Part shown: positions 9,239 to 18,824 of the stretch, one piece after another
Layout: each line of letters starts with the position of its first letter
Position numbering within the stretch: position 1 is the first letter of the stretch
Source: Desulfosarcinaceae bacterium
Lineage (GTDB): Bacteria > Desulfobacterota > Desulfobacteria > Desulfobacterales > Desulfosarcinaceae
Length of the DNA: 64,000 bases
Direction of reading: 5' to 3'
Assembly (NCBI GenBank): GCA_030066015.1
Contig: JASJCL010000013.1
Location: forward strand, 1-64,000
Made by a program: the position numbers and the translations under genes
The notes under the pieces: model-generated
Databases searched by the model: none
What the model was told of the DNA's origin: nothing
Seen by the model: only the letters and a program-made list of their open reading frames with translations

Positions 9239-10186
9239 ATGAGCCAGGAGCAAGCGCTGCGCGAAGCCATCGTCGCCGCTATCCGCGACGGCCTGCGTGA
9301 GGTCAAGGATGGTGAGAAGACGTCCGCAGGATCCAAGCAAGTGGATCCCAAATTCACCACCCTCGTGGTCAGTATCATCACAGCGATGATCGCTTTTTTG
9401 GGCGGCGTTTATCAGGTCAATCGCTCTGCCGATGTTCGCCAGGAAGAACTGATCCAACAAAACCAGTTCCAGAGCGAGCGCGACGTGAGGGCCCAGAAGG
9501 ATCTGCTTGAACTGGAGCGCCAAAAACTAATGCAGACCATTTTCTTGGATATCCTCCAGAAAGCAGACGACGAGAAGGAGTATCAGGATGTGATTCGCGC
9601 CAATATCGGCGCCCTGCGCGTCTTTGAACGCTCTGGCTTGCCCTATCTGATAATGGTGCGCGACTTCTGGAAGAAGAAGGGCCGCGGGCAGTTTGTAGAT
9701 TATGCCGACCGCGCCATCCGGGAAATTTTGTTGTCACGGATGAAAATCAGCGAAATGGTCTTCAGTCAGGTCGACCACCGCAACGAACCCACGGGACGGG
9801 CCAACCTGCGGCGGGTGGACTTCAGCAGCATCGATTTTACCAATGCCGATTTCAGAAATTGTGACCTGGATGGGGCGTCTTTTCGCAATACCGTTCTCAC
9901 CGGGGCGGATTTCACTGGGGCCAGTTTAGAGGGGGTGGCATTGCATGAGGCACTGGATGTAGCGGCGGCCCGGTTTTCAGCCGCCGACTTGTTGGAGTAC
10001 TACATTGGCGTCCCAAAAGGCATCGGCCCTTTTGCCAATCTCTCCGAGGACATTCTGCTGAAGCTGCTACAGGCTCACAAGAAGGCTTTCATCGAAAAGG
10101 CGAGCGACGATCCCGACTTCGAAGAGAAGTTCATGCAGTCCAAGGCGTGGTCGGACCTGCAGCTCAAGCCGGCCGACCTGCAATAG
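9239..10186 (+). CDS. Membrane-anchored pentapeptide-repeat protein
   Basis: The 315-residue protein has one transmembrane segment (FTTLVVSIITAMIAFLGGVY, residues about 39-58). A charged coiled-coil-like stretch (about 65-105) follows, then a helical domain. A short pentapeptide-repeat block at about 180-240 has the A(D/N)Lxx pattern (ANLRRVDFSSIDFTNADFRNC, then GASFRN, GADFTGASL), giving roughly two turns of a right-handed quadrilateral beta-helix. The start has AGGAGG 5-8 nt upstream. The cytosolic domain most likely serves as a protein-interaction scaffold. Enzymatic function cannot be inferred. It is flanked by a convergent gene at 10197. Confidence 0.7.
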   Translation: MSQEQALREAIVAAIRDGLREVKDGEKTSAGSKQVDPKFTTLVVSIITAMIAFLGGVYQVNRSADVRQEELIQQNQFQSERDVRAQKDLLELERQKLMQTIFLDILQKADDEKEYQDVIRANIGALRVFERSGLPYLIMVRDFWKKKGRGQFVDYADRAIREILLSRMKISEMVFSQVDHRNEPTGRANLRRVDFSSIDFTNADFRNCDLDGASFRNTVLTGADFTGASLEGVALHEALDVAAARFSAADLLEYYIGVPKGIGPFANLSEDILLKLLQAHKKAFIEKASDDPDFEEKFMQSKAWSDLQLKPADLQ

Positions 10187-10196
10187 GCGTCACACC

Positions 10197-11369
10197 TTAC
10201 GGTGACGAACAAAACAAGAAGCACGGCGGGAAATCGGTCCCCCCACTTTTGCGCCGTTTACGGTGCGCCAGCGGAACCAATTCGACGTCTTGCACGGTGA
10301 CCTGGAGCGCATCGATGCAGACATCGCTCAGGGTTTCGGTGCGATAGCCCTCCGCCATCAACTCCAGGGTGTAACAGCCGGCGTCGAAAACCAGTAGATA
10401 AGCGCCGCCCGCCGGCGGTTGCCCCCAGACGCTGCCGCTGGTGGTCACTTCGGCGGTAACCACGGCATCTGTATCCGCATCCCTAATCCAACCGCTGAGC
10501 AAGCCTTTGTCCGCATCTTCAGGTAATGGCGGCTCGCCTTGAGGCGAAAAGCCCAGCAGATAGGTCTGCAGATAGGTCCGTCCTTCCACACCCGTCTTTG
10601 CACCGGCATCGGCAGTATCCATGGGATCCAACCCGGCCTGCAGTTCCCAGGCATCGGGGATGCCGTCGGCGTCCGCGTCGGCTGCCGTCTCAAAGCGATA
10701 GACATCCGACCAGTCAGACGGTGCATCAGCGATATCAAACACCCGCGCCCGCCAATAGTAGCTGGTGGACGGCAGCAAGAACAGCTGGGGGCTCAGGGCA
10801 GTGAGCTGGGCATCACTCTTATGGTCTATGACCAGGTCTGCATCACCAAAGTCGATGGATGTCGACAATTGCCATTGGGTGGCGGTGTGCCGCTCCGCGT
10901 TGTCCGCATCCTCGAAGGGGCCGGTGGTCAAGGTGGCCGGCAGTTGTACGGATACGGCGCCATCCGGCGGGTTTTCAAGTTGCGGTGCATGCGGTGCCAG
11001 GTTCTGCCCTTCGGCGATCAGGTCGACATCATATTGAACAATCTCGCCTTCTAGGAGGGTCAGCCGTGCAGTCGGCGGGGCGATGTATCCGGGGGCCTGC
11101 ACGGTCACGTCGAATTCTCCGGCATCGTGCAATAGAAGATACTGCCCATCGCTCAGGCTCTGGGCTTGCAAACCGGCTGAGGTCTGGATGGTGGCGCCGG
11201 GGATGGGCGCCCCGCTGCGCCTATCAGTAATCGTGCCGGTGAGCTTGGCGCTCGGACCTGGAGCGTTGCCACTACTATCACCGCACCCATAGGCCATTAA
11301 GAGGGCCAAGAGGATGGCCAAATAAAACTGCAAAGGGCATCGGGTTGAAAGGGTCGACGGGGTCGCCAT
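10197..11369 (-). CDS. Lipoprotein with two carboxypeptidase-regulatory-like domains
   Basis: The 390-residue product has an N-terminal lipoprotein signal with lipobox LMAYGC. Residues about 40-115 and 285-370 each resemble a CarboxypepD_reg-like beta-sandwich (LTGTITDRRSGAPIPGATI; LLSGWIRDADTDAVVTAEV). Between them is a fibronectin-like segment with STSYYWRARVFD, followed by an Asp-rich ADADGIPDAWELQAGLDP motif of calcium-binding thrombospondin-3 type. The tail ends PPCFLFCSSP, which echoes the Cys-Phe-Leu tails elsewhere in the window but lacks the poly-Gly linker. It is the last gene of an operon, 12 bp after the FadL-like gene. Its probable location is the outer membrane. Confidence 0.75.
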   Translation of the reverse strand: MATPSTLSTRCPLQFYLAILLALLMAYGCGDSSGNAPGPSAKLTGTITDRRSGAPIPGATIQTSAGLQAQSLSDGQYLLLHDAGEFDVTVQAPGYIAPPTARLTLLEGEIVQYDVDLIAEGQNLAPHAPQLENPPDGAVSVQLPATLTTGPFEDADNAERHTATQWQLSTSIDFGDADLVIDHKSDAQLTALSPQLFLLPSTSYYWRARVFDIADAPSDWSDVYRFETAADADADGIPDAWELQAGLDPMDTADAGAKTGVEGRTYLQTYLLGFSPQGEPPLPEDADKGLLSGWIRDADTDAVVTAEVTTSGSVWGQPPAGGAYLLVFDAGCYTLELMAEGYRTETLSDVCIDALQVTVQDVELVPLAHRKRRKSGGTDFPPCFLFCSSP

Positions 11370-11381
11370 GCTTAGCTTTCC

Positions 11382-12794
11382 TCAGAAGCGTATGATCATC
11401 GAGGTATACAGCGTGTGCTCGGTCACATCCTGTTTGAAGCCCAAATTCTGGAGGATCGATGTGCCCACCTCGCGGGCAAAGCGCAACTGATAGGCAATGT
11501 CCAGGGCGAAGTGGCGGTCGCTCTGCCGGACCAGAACGCCGCTGCCGATGCTGCCACCGTAAAATTCGTCAGGGCTGCCCTCCGCCGGCGAGGGATCGTA
11601 GAGCGCGCCCAGGCGCAACGGCACCTGGTAGCCGTATTCATCCGGATCGAGGTAGCCGAAGATGTGCTGGAAGCCCAGGCGCACGGGATAGGTGGGGTCG
11701 ATCTCGGCCTTACCGATCGGTTTTCCGCTGATGGGCGAGGTCCGATTACCGTTTTCATCCTCGAGCACAAAATCGCCCCAATCTGTGCGGTAAATGTCCA
11801 GGGTGATCACGGTTTGTCTGGGTTGTGGTTCCCAGGCCAGCCCCATACCGATGGTGCTGGGAAACTCCAGTTGTTCATCCGTCTTGGTCACTCGGGAATT
11901 GACGGTATCGGCCGACGGTTGATCGGGGAAGCGCAAATCGGATACGAAGCGACTGCGATGGACGATATCCGCCATCAATGCGCTTTTATAAACCAAACCA
12001 AAGGCAAAATGGTGTTTCAACGCGTACTGGTTGCGCGGGTGCTGCCAGTGCAGGCCGAGGTTGATATTGACGCCCTTCAACGAAAAGCGATCCACACTAT
12101 CGACCGTGAAATTGAAGGCGTTGGCCCCCAGGGTTCCCGCACCGGTCTGGCGCGTCTGCTGCTCCCACTGGTTTTCATTAAAACCCGCATCCCAGAGATT
12201 GAAGGTGGCGCCCACGCCAACAAGCCCCCACTTGTCAGACTGGGCCACCTGCGCACCCACTGACAGGCCTAAGGCGGTCAACGCGCCGGCCTGCCGGTAA
12301 TCGATGGTCTGCGTCACTGCCAGATCACTTTCATCCTGCGCCAAGGGGAAGCGCCAAGAGCGGTGCATGTCGTACAGGCGCTGGTAATTGGCCGACAGGA
12401 CGAAACGTCTTCCGCCGAGGATGGGCGGCAGGGGATACACCGCGCTCAGGTAATTGACCGCTGGAAAGGACACCCGCTGTCTGCCGTCCGCTTCCGGATT
12501 GGTGGCGAAGCGATTGTCTTCTGTGCGGTTGACCAGAGCGCCGACGAACGACACCTCGGGATGGTCTTTAAGCTGATAAAGTCCGCCCGGATTCCAGCTG
12601 GCGGCGGTGGCATCGTCGGCCCGGGCAATAAATGCCCCGCCCACGGCCAGGGCCCGCGCGCCTGAGCCCACTGGGTTAAAAGTGCTGGGAATTTCGACAC
12701 GTCGCAACTCCTGCGCCTCGACCACCCAAGGCAGTAGAATCAGGCAGAAGCCGATCAGGAAAACACACCCGAAGCGGTTTCTTGTCCTGTGCAT
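11382..12794 (-). CDS. FadL/OmpP1-like outer-membrane beta-barrel protein
   Basis: The 470-residue protein has a signal peptide (CVFLIGFCLILLPWVVEAQ). The block GSGARALAVGGAFIARADDATAASWNPGGL just after it is the hallmark of OmpP1/FadL/PorV-like barrels. The rest is an alternation of aromatic and hydrophobic beta strands, ending with a C-terminal Phe (TSMIIRF) as expected for BAM-inserted barrels. GGAGGG is well placed before the start. It lies between a TPR lipoprotein and a regulatory-domain lipoprotein, so the three may form an outer-membrane export or assembly unit. Fatty-acid transport is possible but not shown; PorV-like secretion roles are an alternative. Confidence 0.75.
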   Translation of the reverse strand: MHRTRNRFGCVFLIGFCLILLPWVVEAQELRRVEIPSTFNPVGSGARALAVGGAFIARADDATAASWNPGGLYQLKDHPEVSFVGALVNRTEDNRFATNPEADGRQRVSFPAVNYLSAVYPLPPILGGRRFVLSANYQRLYDMHRSWRFPLAQDESDLAVTQTIDYRQAGALTALGLSVGAQVAQSDKWGLVGVGATFNLWDAGFNENQWEQQTRQTGAGTLGANAFNFTVDSVDRFSLKGVNINLGLHWQHPRNQYALKHHFAFGLVYKSALMADIVHRSRFVSDLRFPDQPSADTVNSRVTKTDEQLEFPSTIGMGLAWEPQPRQTVITLDIYRTDWGDFVLEDENGNRTSPISGKPIGKAEIDPTYPVRLGFQHIFGYLDPDEYGYQVPLRLGALYDPSPAEGSPDEFYGGSIGSGVLVRQSDRHFALDIAYQLRFAREVGTSILQNLGFKQDVTEHTLYTSMIIRF

Positions 12795-12849
12795 GTGTCG
12801 CCCTCCGTGCAGACTGCCATGCGCACCGTAGGTGCGGTGGCCATTATCA

Positions 12850-14928
12850 TCAGTAGTAGTTGCTCACGACCCAGTCATCATTGGTTATCGACCTATCTGA
12901 CTTCAGGGTGTCCAAGATTCTGATCTTCGCGGAGCTCAGGTCGATGCGCTCGATGAGCCCCAGGGCAATGGGTTCTGCGAAGACGGTGGGATCCTGCTTC
13001 GCCAGTTGCGGAAGAATGTGGAGCTTGCGGCCGGCAAGCTGACGGACGTAGGCGATGTCTGCCTCGTAGAGTTGTCCCGCTTGCTGGGTCGCCGTAATTT
13101 TGCCCTGCAGCAATGGGAACTCCAGCAGGATCCGCTGGGCGAACAGTCTCGCGGCCGAGCGGATCTCACGGGGCTTCTCTTGGGCCCCCAACATGAACAA
13201 GCTTGGACTCCCGCAACGGATGCGCACCGATCGGCCCTTGACGTGAAATCTGCCGGACAGCACGGCGGAGTACTCCGTATCGCCAGCGTAGTCGCGGAAG
13301 GTGAAGTGCGACAACTCCCAGGGGCTACTGTCCGGTCCGGTCGCTCCAGCTGGGTTGACTTCCACCAAGAAACGGCCGGTGCCGAGCAGGGCCGTCTCCA
13401 GGTGGTCGATGAATGTCGTCCGGTCGGTGCTGGTGTCGACGAGTCGAATCAGAATCCGGTCGGAGAAATCCAGGGCCTTGGGTACCCGGCTGTTCAATCG
13501 AATCCGGCGGCGCAGGGTGCGGCCACTTTCGCCAAAGACTTCAATGCTGATGTCATGACGGCCGACTTTGCAGCAGGGGGCTTTTTTCAGGCTCAGGGGA
13601 ATGTCCACGCGCCGGGTACCTGTTTTCAGCTGACCATGTACCGGCAAGGTACGCGATACGCTTTGTGTCCGGCAACTGGTGCCGATGCTGGGTTCCAGGC
13701 AGCTTTCCGTGACAGTCATCCGGGCGGATTGGATCCCCTCGCTGCCAGCCGACATCTCGATAGGCACCAGGATACGGTCCTGGTAAACCGTGAGGGTATC
13801 AGCACCGACGTCTTGCAGATAATCCACCAGTTCCATTTGGATGGCCTCGGAGGATGTGGCGGACGCAGAGGCGGACACAAGACCTGCCGCGGAGCGGCTG
13901 GCAATATAGACACGGCGCGCGGACAAAGCGGCCCGGAACGCGGGCAGGGGCACCTGCATGCGTGTCTGATTGCCGAGCCGATCTCTGGCTGTTAAGGTCA
14001 GCGGAAATGCGCCTGCGCTCAGGGTTTGTGCAATGGTTTGCCGTTCGCCAGCCAGGCGGGCGGCCAGTTGTCCATTGATATCCAGGCTGTCCAGGCCCGC
14101 AGCGTCCCTGAGGGTCGTGGTCAAGACGAACTGCTCCTGGTTGGCGCTGGGAGACGGCCGAAGGGGCTGCAGATCAATGGTCGGCCCCTGGTGGTCGACA
14201 TGAATGTTGGCTGTCATGTGGCTTTCGTGCCCGTTCAGGTTCACCGCCCGAATGGCGATGGTGTGGTGCCCCTGGGGGAGGCCGGGAAATACTTTGCGAA
14301 AGCGATGGCTGGCCGGATTGCCGAAGAGATACATGGACTCGCCGCCGATGGACAGTTGGGCGATGAAGTTTGAATCTTCAACCATCCCCTCCACGACCAC
14401 CAACATGTCGTTTGTCCATCGTGTAGCGGCACCTCCCGCCAGCCGGATGGCGGGCCCCTCACGGCTGGTGCCGCGCTCGGCGACAATGGCCTTGCGCGTT
14501 TGTTCAAGATAATACACCGCCCGGTCCGAATGGGCATTGTGCAGGGAGACCAGCAGGGCTGCTTCCGCTTGCGAATACCATCCCTTGTGATAGTAGACGA
14601 TGCCCAATTCACGGTTGGGGAAGTAATCCAGCGGCCAGTCCCCGCGAATGCGCAGGCGCCATTGGTCGGTGTTCCGGCGTTGGAGCGCTTGCTCGAAGTC
14701 ACGCGCAGCCAGATCTAGGCAGCCGCTGTGCGCGCTGTATGCCCTGCCGCGCTCATAATATTCATCGGCCTTGCCCAGGGCGATGTAGGGCGCTACCGTG
14801 ATTGGCCGGCCGTCCTGAAAACAGATGGGATTGGGCTCGACAACCGCGCAGGCCACGAGAAAGCACAACCACGGGGATACCATCGACAGATGTCGGATGT
14901 GCGCTATGAAGCTTGTCAGCGAAGGCAT
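12850..14928 (-). CDS. Large lipoprotein with TPR-like N-terminus and Ig-like domains
   Basis: The start is uncertain: the ATG at 14928 gives a 27-residue signal ending in lipobox LVAC, while GTG 14964 and ATG 14883 are alternatives and none has a strong ribosome site. After the signal, about 120 residues form TPR-like helices (KADEYYERGRAYSAHSGCLDLAARDFEQAL). Ig-like or FlgD-like beta regions follow, with phrases such as HTIAIRAVNLNGHESH and FPLTLTARDRLGNQTRMQVP. A C-terminal alpha/beta region (KALDFSDRILIRLVDTSTDRTTFIDHLETALLGTGRFLVEVN) resembles periplasmic FlgT/CsgG-like binding folds, tentatively. It starts the operon with the FadL-like barrel 55 bp downstream. Confidence 0.6.
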   Translation of the reverse strand: MPSLTSFIAHIRHLSMVSPWLCFLVACAVVEPNPICFQDGRPITVAPYIALGKADEYYERGRAYSAHSGCLDLAARDFEQALQRRNTDQWRLRIRGDWPLDYFPNRELGIVYYHKGWYSQAEAALLVSLHNAHSDRAVYYLEQTRKAIVAERGTSREGPAIRLAGGAATRWTNDMLVVVEGMVEDSNFIAQLSIGGESMYLFGNPASHRFRKVFPGLPQGHHTIAIRAVNLNGHESHMTANIHVDHQGPTIDLQPLRPSPSANQEQFVLTTTLRDAAGLDSLDINGQLAARLAGERQTIAQTLSAGAFPLTLTARDRLGNQTRMQVPLPAFRAALSARRVYIASRSAAGLVSASASATSSEAIQMELVDYLQDVGADTLTVYQDRILVPIEMSAGSEGIQSARMTVTESCLEPSIGTSCRTQSVSRTLPVHGQLKTGTRRVDIPLSLKKAPCCKVGRHDISIEVFGESGRTLRRRIRLNSRVPKALDFSDRILIRLVDTSTDRTTFIDHLETALLGTGRFLVEVNPAGATGPDSSPWELSHFTFRDYAGDTEYSAVLSGRFHVKGRSVRIRCGSPSLFMLGAQEKPREIRSAARLFAQRILLEFPLLQGKITATQQAGQLYEADIAYVRQLAGRKLHILPQLAKQDPTVFAEPIALGLIERIDLSSAKIRILDTLKSDRSITNDDWVVSNYY

Positions 14929-15158
14929 GGCTGGCAATCTCGCGATTCTGACATGCAGCGGCACTGACGCGGATTCACCTGTGGCGGAGCGCAGTCTGCG
15001 GTTGTGGGGTCGTATTTAGGGCTCGGCGGTCGCCGCTGTAAGAGGGGGTGACCCACGCGTGGCATCACCTTGTCCATAAGTGTTTAGAGGAATTGAGCGG
15101 TCAGGTCAAGCAGTGCATTGGAACCGTCTGATTCGCAAAGGAGATCTCTGGCGTCCCT

Positions 15159-15764
15159 TCAAGGGAGCAGCTGTGCCGCGAAACTGGTTTCCAGGTGCTG
15201 CCAGTTCCGGTAGCGGGTGATGTAGCCGTTGCCGGTCAACGCCTGATTCCAGGGGCGATCCAACAAAGCGACCGGAGTGGCCATCTCTTCAGACAAGTAA
15301 GTGGCCATGCTGGCACTGTCCTCCACGGCCAGGGAAAATGACATCTTCTGAAGTTCGCTTAACGGCATCGCGATACTGGGATCCATGTTGGGGCGCTGGT
15401 ATTTGTCAACGATGGTGAAGCTATCGTAGTCGACAGCGTGGTCCATGAGCCACTGCTGGGAGGTTTCCAGGGTGTGGGTCGGGCGACCGGTGACGATGTG
15501 GATCCTGTGCCCCGCTTGCTTCCACCGCTCCAATGTTTCGAGGGCGCCGGGGCATGGTGCCATGCCGAGGATCTCCTCCGGTCGGTGGGCGATCTCCACC
15601 AGGCGGCTGTATTCATTTGCAGACAGGCCAAAGGATTGCTGCAGATCAAAGGTCACCATGTCCGCCAACGACGCCGTTTTGCCAAACTCCCGCGCCACGA
15701 TGCTTAAGTAAGTACCGGCACTGTCGGTCAGGACATCATCGACATCAACATAGAGGTGGGCCAT
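15159..15764 (-). CDS. HAD-superfamily phosphatase, 5'-nucleotidase (NT5C/deoxyribonucleotidase)-like
   Basis: The 201-residue protein has HAD motif I as YVDVDDVLTD (nucleophile D7), motif II threonine in IVTGRP (about residue 97), a lysine region and motif IV as AVEDS (about residue 149). The layout and small cap match cytosolic 5'(3')-deoxyribonucleotidase-like HAD enzymes (5_nucleotid/NT5C-type). The substrate is unproven; a general phosphohydrolase role is safe. It appears monocistronic. Confidence 0.75.
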   Translation of the reverse strand: MAHLYVDVDDVLTDSAGTYLSIVAREFGKTASLADMVTFDLQQSFGLSANEYSRLVEIAHRPEEILGMAPCPGALETLERWKQAGHRIHIVTGRPTHTLETSQQWLMDHAVDYDSFTIVDKYQRPNMDPSIAMPLSELQKMSFSLAVEDSASMATYLSEEMATPVALLDRPWNQALTGNGYITRYRNWQHLETSFAAQLLP

Positions 15765-15947
15765 GGCTGGATCCTATGCAGGTGTTGCAGATGGGCGGAT
15801 ATGGGGCTGGTCTTACCATGGGGCGGGACCTGCGGCAAGGGAGGAGTCAGGGCCTTGGTTGGAGGGTGCCCTTGCCGCAGGTATCTTCGGGGGCGAAGCG
15901 GGGCTGGTGGCTGGACAGCCCCTGGCGGAGTATGGGTGAATTCCTGG

Positions 15948-16907
15948 CTAAATCGGGGATGATGCACGCCGCAATTCTAGATGCGCGTTCTCAGGGATAC
16001 TGCTCTGAACCAGGAGATGTGCGTGAAAAGCGGTGATCAATTTCATCACCAGATAAGCGGCCCCCATTATGGGCAGAAAGGTGTGCGCGTATTCGAGCCC
16101 ATTGGCGAAGTCAAGGCAGGTGATGACATAGAGACCCATGAGGAGGATCTCAATTCCGGCACTGACCATGCCAGGAAGCGGATTGCGGCTGTAAAAATAC
16201 CCCCCGCCGGGCAAGAGGAGGGACCGCAGGCGTGCCTTAAAACCGGTCTTAAAAGCGAGCTGGCACGCGGGACACAGCTCGCTGCCGTCGGACAGCAGGT
16301 TGTGACAGTTCGGGCACAAGGCCGTGCGATGGGGATTCTGACTCGATTTTCCGCTACCGATGGGCAGGCGGGTCAAAATCTTCTGAAGCTTGCGCAGTTC
16401 TGGAGCGCCCATGTAGGGGAAGCTCTCACGCTGCCCATTCTGGTAGGTTACCACCAGCGCTCTTCCATTGAAGTGGATCCGTTGGCAGTCGGCGTATAGG
16501 ATCTGGGACAGTGCCCGCCGGTGGCCTCTGTTGAAGCGGGTCGGAACATGGATGATACGTTTGTCGGTGAAGATGAAGATGGCCCGTTTGAAAAATAGGA
16601 AGAGGGGGCCGGTCAGCATCTGTTCTAAGATGCCGATGGGCGAATACCCGGTGGAGAGAAAGAGAAGTTTCTCGCCGTAGTGCATAAAGTAGCGCAGGAA
16701 GGCCACCCGTGAGATCAGTTTGCGCTGACGTTTCTCCATGCTTTTCTTGTAGTAGCCACCAGCATTGGTGAAGATCAACTGGCGATCGACGGGAAAGCCA
16801 AATATTGTCAGTGGCTTGCAGCAGATGTTGTGGTATTCTATCTCCTGATGGCGGATTTTTTTATTCGCCTTTTTCCGGTTGGCGTTTCTTCTGAGCAATC
16901 CCAGCAT
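15948..16907 (-). CDS. Membrane protein with PH-like domain and zinc ribbon
   Basis: The product is 319 residues. The ATG at 16907 is chosen because GAGGAGG stands 8 nt upstream; longer in-frame starts would overlap the divergent WYL regulator region and have no ribosome site. The N-terminus is very basic (RRNANRKKANKKIRHQ). The central region AIFIFTDKRIIHVPTR resembles bacterial PH-domain proteins. A two-CxxC zinc ribbon (CPNC ... CPAC, about residues 206-223) follows, and two hydrophobic segments near the C-terminus probably anchor it in the membrane. Function is unknown. Confidence 0.65.
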   Translation of the reverse strand: MLGLLRRNANRKKANKKIRHQEIEYHNICCKPLTIFGFPVDRQLIFTNAGGYYKKSMEKRQRKLISRVAFLRYFMHYGEKLLFLSTGYSPIGILEQMLTGPLFLFFKRAIFIFTDKRIIHVPTRFNRGHRRALSQILYADCQRIHFNGRALVVTYQNGQRESFPYMGAPELRKLQKILTRLPIGSGKSSQNPHRTALCPNCHNLLSDGSELCPACQLAFKTGFKARLRSLLLPGGGYFYSRNPLPGMVSAGIEILLMGLYVITCLDFANGLEYAHTFLPIMGAAYLVMKLITAFHAHLLVQSSIPENAHLELRRASSPI

Positions 16908-17235
16908 TCGTCGGTCCTCCTCGTTGATACCAATGGTGAAACAGTGATCCGGGCGGGGGAAAGCCTTGCGTCTCATCGCAGCGGGGGCAGCGTCCAACAA
17001 ACGCCGATCTTGCCTGTACTTTTCGCAAGGTGCGTGCCAGCCTTTCAAGGCCGCGCGATGGGAATCCATTAATTTTATTATGCTATTTATTTCAGGTGGA
17101 TAAAGGTTTTGTTGGGCCCCATTTTCCGGCAGGTTGATGATATTCTGCTCCCATCTGTAATTGCACATTCGTGCACGATATGGTTTCAATTGCAGGGTGT
17201 TTCCTAATCCATCAGTGATGAAAGGTTCGGCTTCG
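16908..17235. other. Divergent intergenic region (PH/zinc-ribbon gene and WYL regulator)
   Basis: This 328-bp region separates two divergent genes. It is relatively AT-rich at 17060-17150. That is consistent with promoters, but I found no clear -35/-10 pair or operator palindrome. In-frame extensions of both neighbours enter it but lack ribosome sites, so I read it as non-coding. Confidence 0.45.
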
Positions 17236-18198
17236 ATGAATCGCCTCAACCGCCTTACGGCCCTCTTACTGCTGCTCCAGACCCGACGGGTGGTGACTTC
17301 CAAGCAATTGGCCGAGCGGTTCTCCGTCAGCCGGCGAACCGTTTACCGGGACATCCGCGTATTGGAGGAGGCCGGTGTGCCCATTTTGTCCGAGGCGGGA
17401 ATTGGTTATTCACTCGCACATGGATACCACCTGCCGCCGGTGATGTTTACGCGCGAGCAGGCGGGTGCGCTGATAACCGGAGCCAAGCTGATGGATCTTT
17501 ACGGCGACGCGGCCACCCGTGAAAACTGCCAAGCCGCTTTAGACAAGATTCGGGCCGTTCTCGAACGGCCCGATCAGCGCTATCTGGAGCGTCTCGAGGA
17601 CCGTATGGCGATCTGGCGACCGTCGATTGGAATGCCCGCTCGAGGAGACGGCCGAATGTTGACCCGCCTGCAGGCCATTTTAGGAGATCACCGTGTCGTG
17701 TCCATGACCTATCACGCCGGCCACAAGGATGAAGTCACCCACCGACGGGTTGAACCGCTGGTTCTCTGCTTTTACGGTGCCCACTGGCATTTGTTCGCTT
17801 ATTGCCGGTTGCGCAGCGCCTATCGTGATTTCCGTGTGGATCGGATCTGTAACTTGACACGGGCCGAGGAGCGCTTCGATGCGGAACGCCATGGTGCCAT
17901 CGATCAGCTCGTCGAACGGATGGTGGCGCCCACCGACCTAAAACCCGCCCGCATTCGGTTCAGCAAGCGGGCGGCCGACGAAATCCGCGAGAATCGCTAT
18001 TACTGGGGCTTTGTGAACGAGTCCATTGACCCGGAGGGTGTGGAGATGCAATTTCTCACCCCAGACTACGCCTATCTGGCCAGGTGGCTGGTAGGGTTGT
18101 GCGACCAGGTGGTGGTCTTGGCCCCGCTGGAGTTGCAGGAGCATCTCCAGCGGTTTGCACGGCGCCTCTATCGTCATTACCTTAACTTCCAACGGTGA
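17236..18198 (+). CDS. WYL-domain transcriptional regulator (YafY/DeoR-like)
   Basis: The 320-residue protein opens with an HTH_11 winged helix (RLTALLLLLQTRRVVTSKQLAERFSVSRRTVYRDI). A WYL ligand-binding domain follows at about 140-215 (VSMTYHAGHKDEVTHRRVEPLVLCFYGAHWHLFAYC), in which the W-Y-L triad is replaced by LCFYGAHWHLFAYC. A WCX-type C-terminal extension is present. The ATG at 17236 gives the typical MNRLNRL start, with an AAAGG about 10 nt upstream. WYL proteins bind nucleotides or nucleic acids and control stress or defence genes. No defence genes are nearby, and the divergent PH/zinc-ribbon gene is a possible target. Confidence 0.8.
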   Translation: MNRLNRLTALLLLLQTRRVVTSKQLAERFSVSRRTVYRDIRVLEEAGVPILSEAGIGYSLAHGYHLPPVMFTREQAGALITGAKLMDLYGDAATRENCQAALDKIRAVLERPDQRYLERLEDRMAIWRPSIGMPARGDGRMLTRLQAILGDHRVVSMTYHAGHKDEVTHRRVEPLVLCFYGAHWHLFAYCRLRSAYRDFRVDRICNLTRAEERFDAERHGAIDQLVERMVAPTDLKPARIRFSKRAADEIRENRYYWGFVNESIDPEGVEMQFLTPDYAYLARWLVGLCDQVVVLAPLELQEHLQRFARRLYRHYLNFQR

Positions 18199-18342
18199 AT
18201 TCGGGTCGCCCCACCCATTCCCCATGGCCCGGTGTCCTACCCTGCTGACAAACAGCTGTCACAGAATTTTGCTATAACCCGCCCTCACCCAACATATCGA
18301 TCCCTTCGTAATTTTCTTGCAACCCTGTGAGAGGAGGAACTC

Positions 18343-18729
18343 ATGGACGAAAAGATGAAGCAGCACGGCGCCTTCAGCTGGATGGAGTTGATGACAACGG
18401 ACGTGGCCAAAGCCAAATCGTTTTATAGTTCGGTTTTTGGATGGGAGACCGCCGAATATGAGGGCGGGCCCATGCCGTATACCATGGTCAAGGTCGGCGG
18501 CGACGAGGTCGGCGGCATGATGAGCATGCCGCCCCATTCGGAGGGGATGCATCCCGCCTGGAGCATCTACGTCACGGTGGATGATGTGGACGCCACCGCC
18601 AGCAAGGTGACTGAGCTGGGAGGGCAAGTGGTCATGGGGCCCCAGGATATCCCCGATGTGGGGCGCTTCTGCCTGATTCAGGACCCTCAAGGCGCCTTCA
18701 TCTGTGCCATCACCTACAAAGCGATGTAA
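18343..18729 (+). CDS. VOC (glyoxalase/bleomycin-resistance) family protein
   Basis: The 128-residue single-domain VOC protein has HGAFSWMELMTTDVAKAKSFY at the first beta-alpha unit and WSIYVTVDDVDATASKVTELGG at the second, ending IQDPQGAFICAI. This matches the paired beta-alpha-beta-beta-beta modules of the superfamily (YciE/27-kDa antigen-like members). Metal ligands are not obvious, so it may be a binding protein rather than an enzyme. GAGGAGG precedes the ATG. It sits alone, 95 bp before uvrA. Confidence 0.8.
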   Translation: MDEKMKQHGAFSWMELMTTDVAKAKSFYSSVFGWETAEYEGGPMPYTMVKVGGDEVGGMMSMPPHSEGMHPAWSIYVTVDDVDATASKVTELGGQVVMGPQDIPDVGRFCLIQDPQGAFICAITYKAM

Positions 18730-18824
18730 GCATCCGAACCAATGATCCTGTGGCGGGGGCGGCATCTGGCCCGTCCCTGCTGCTTCAGGACCGCATTTGC
18801 ATTTTTCAAGGATAGACAGGCTCC

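Noticed and set aside
13006-13995. Plus-strand frame of 329 codons opposite the TPR lipoprotein
   Set aside because: Antisense of a lipoprotein gene in an operon; no supporting signals.
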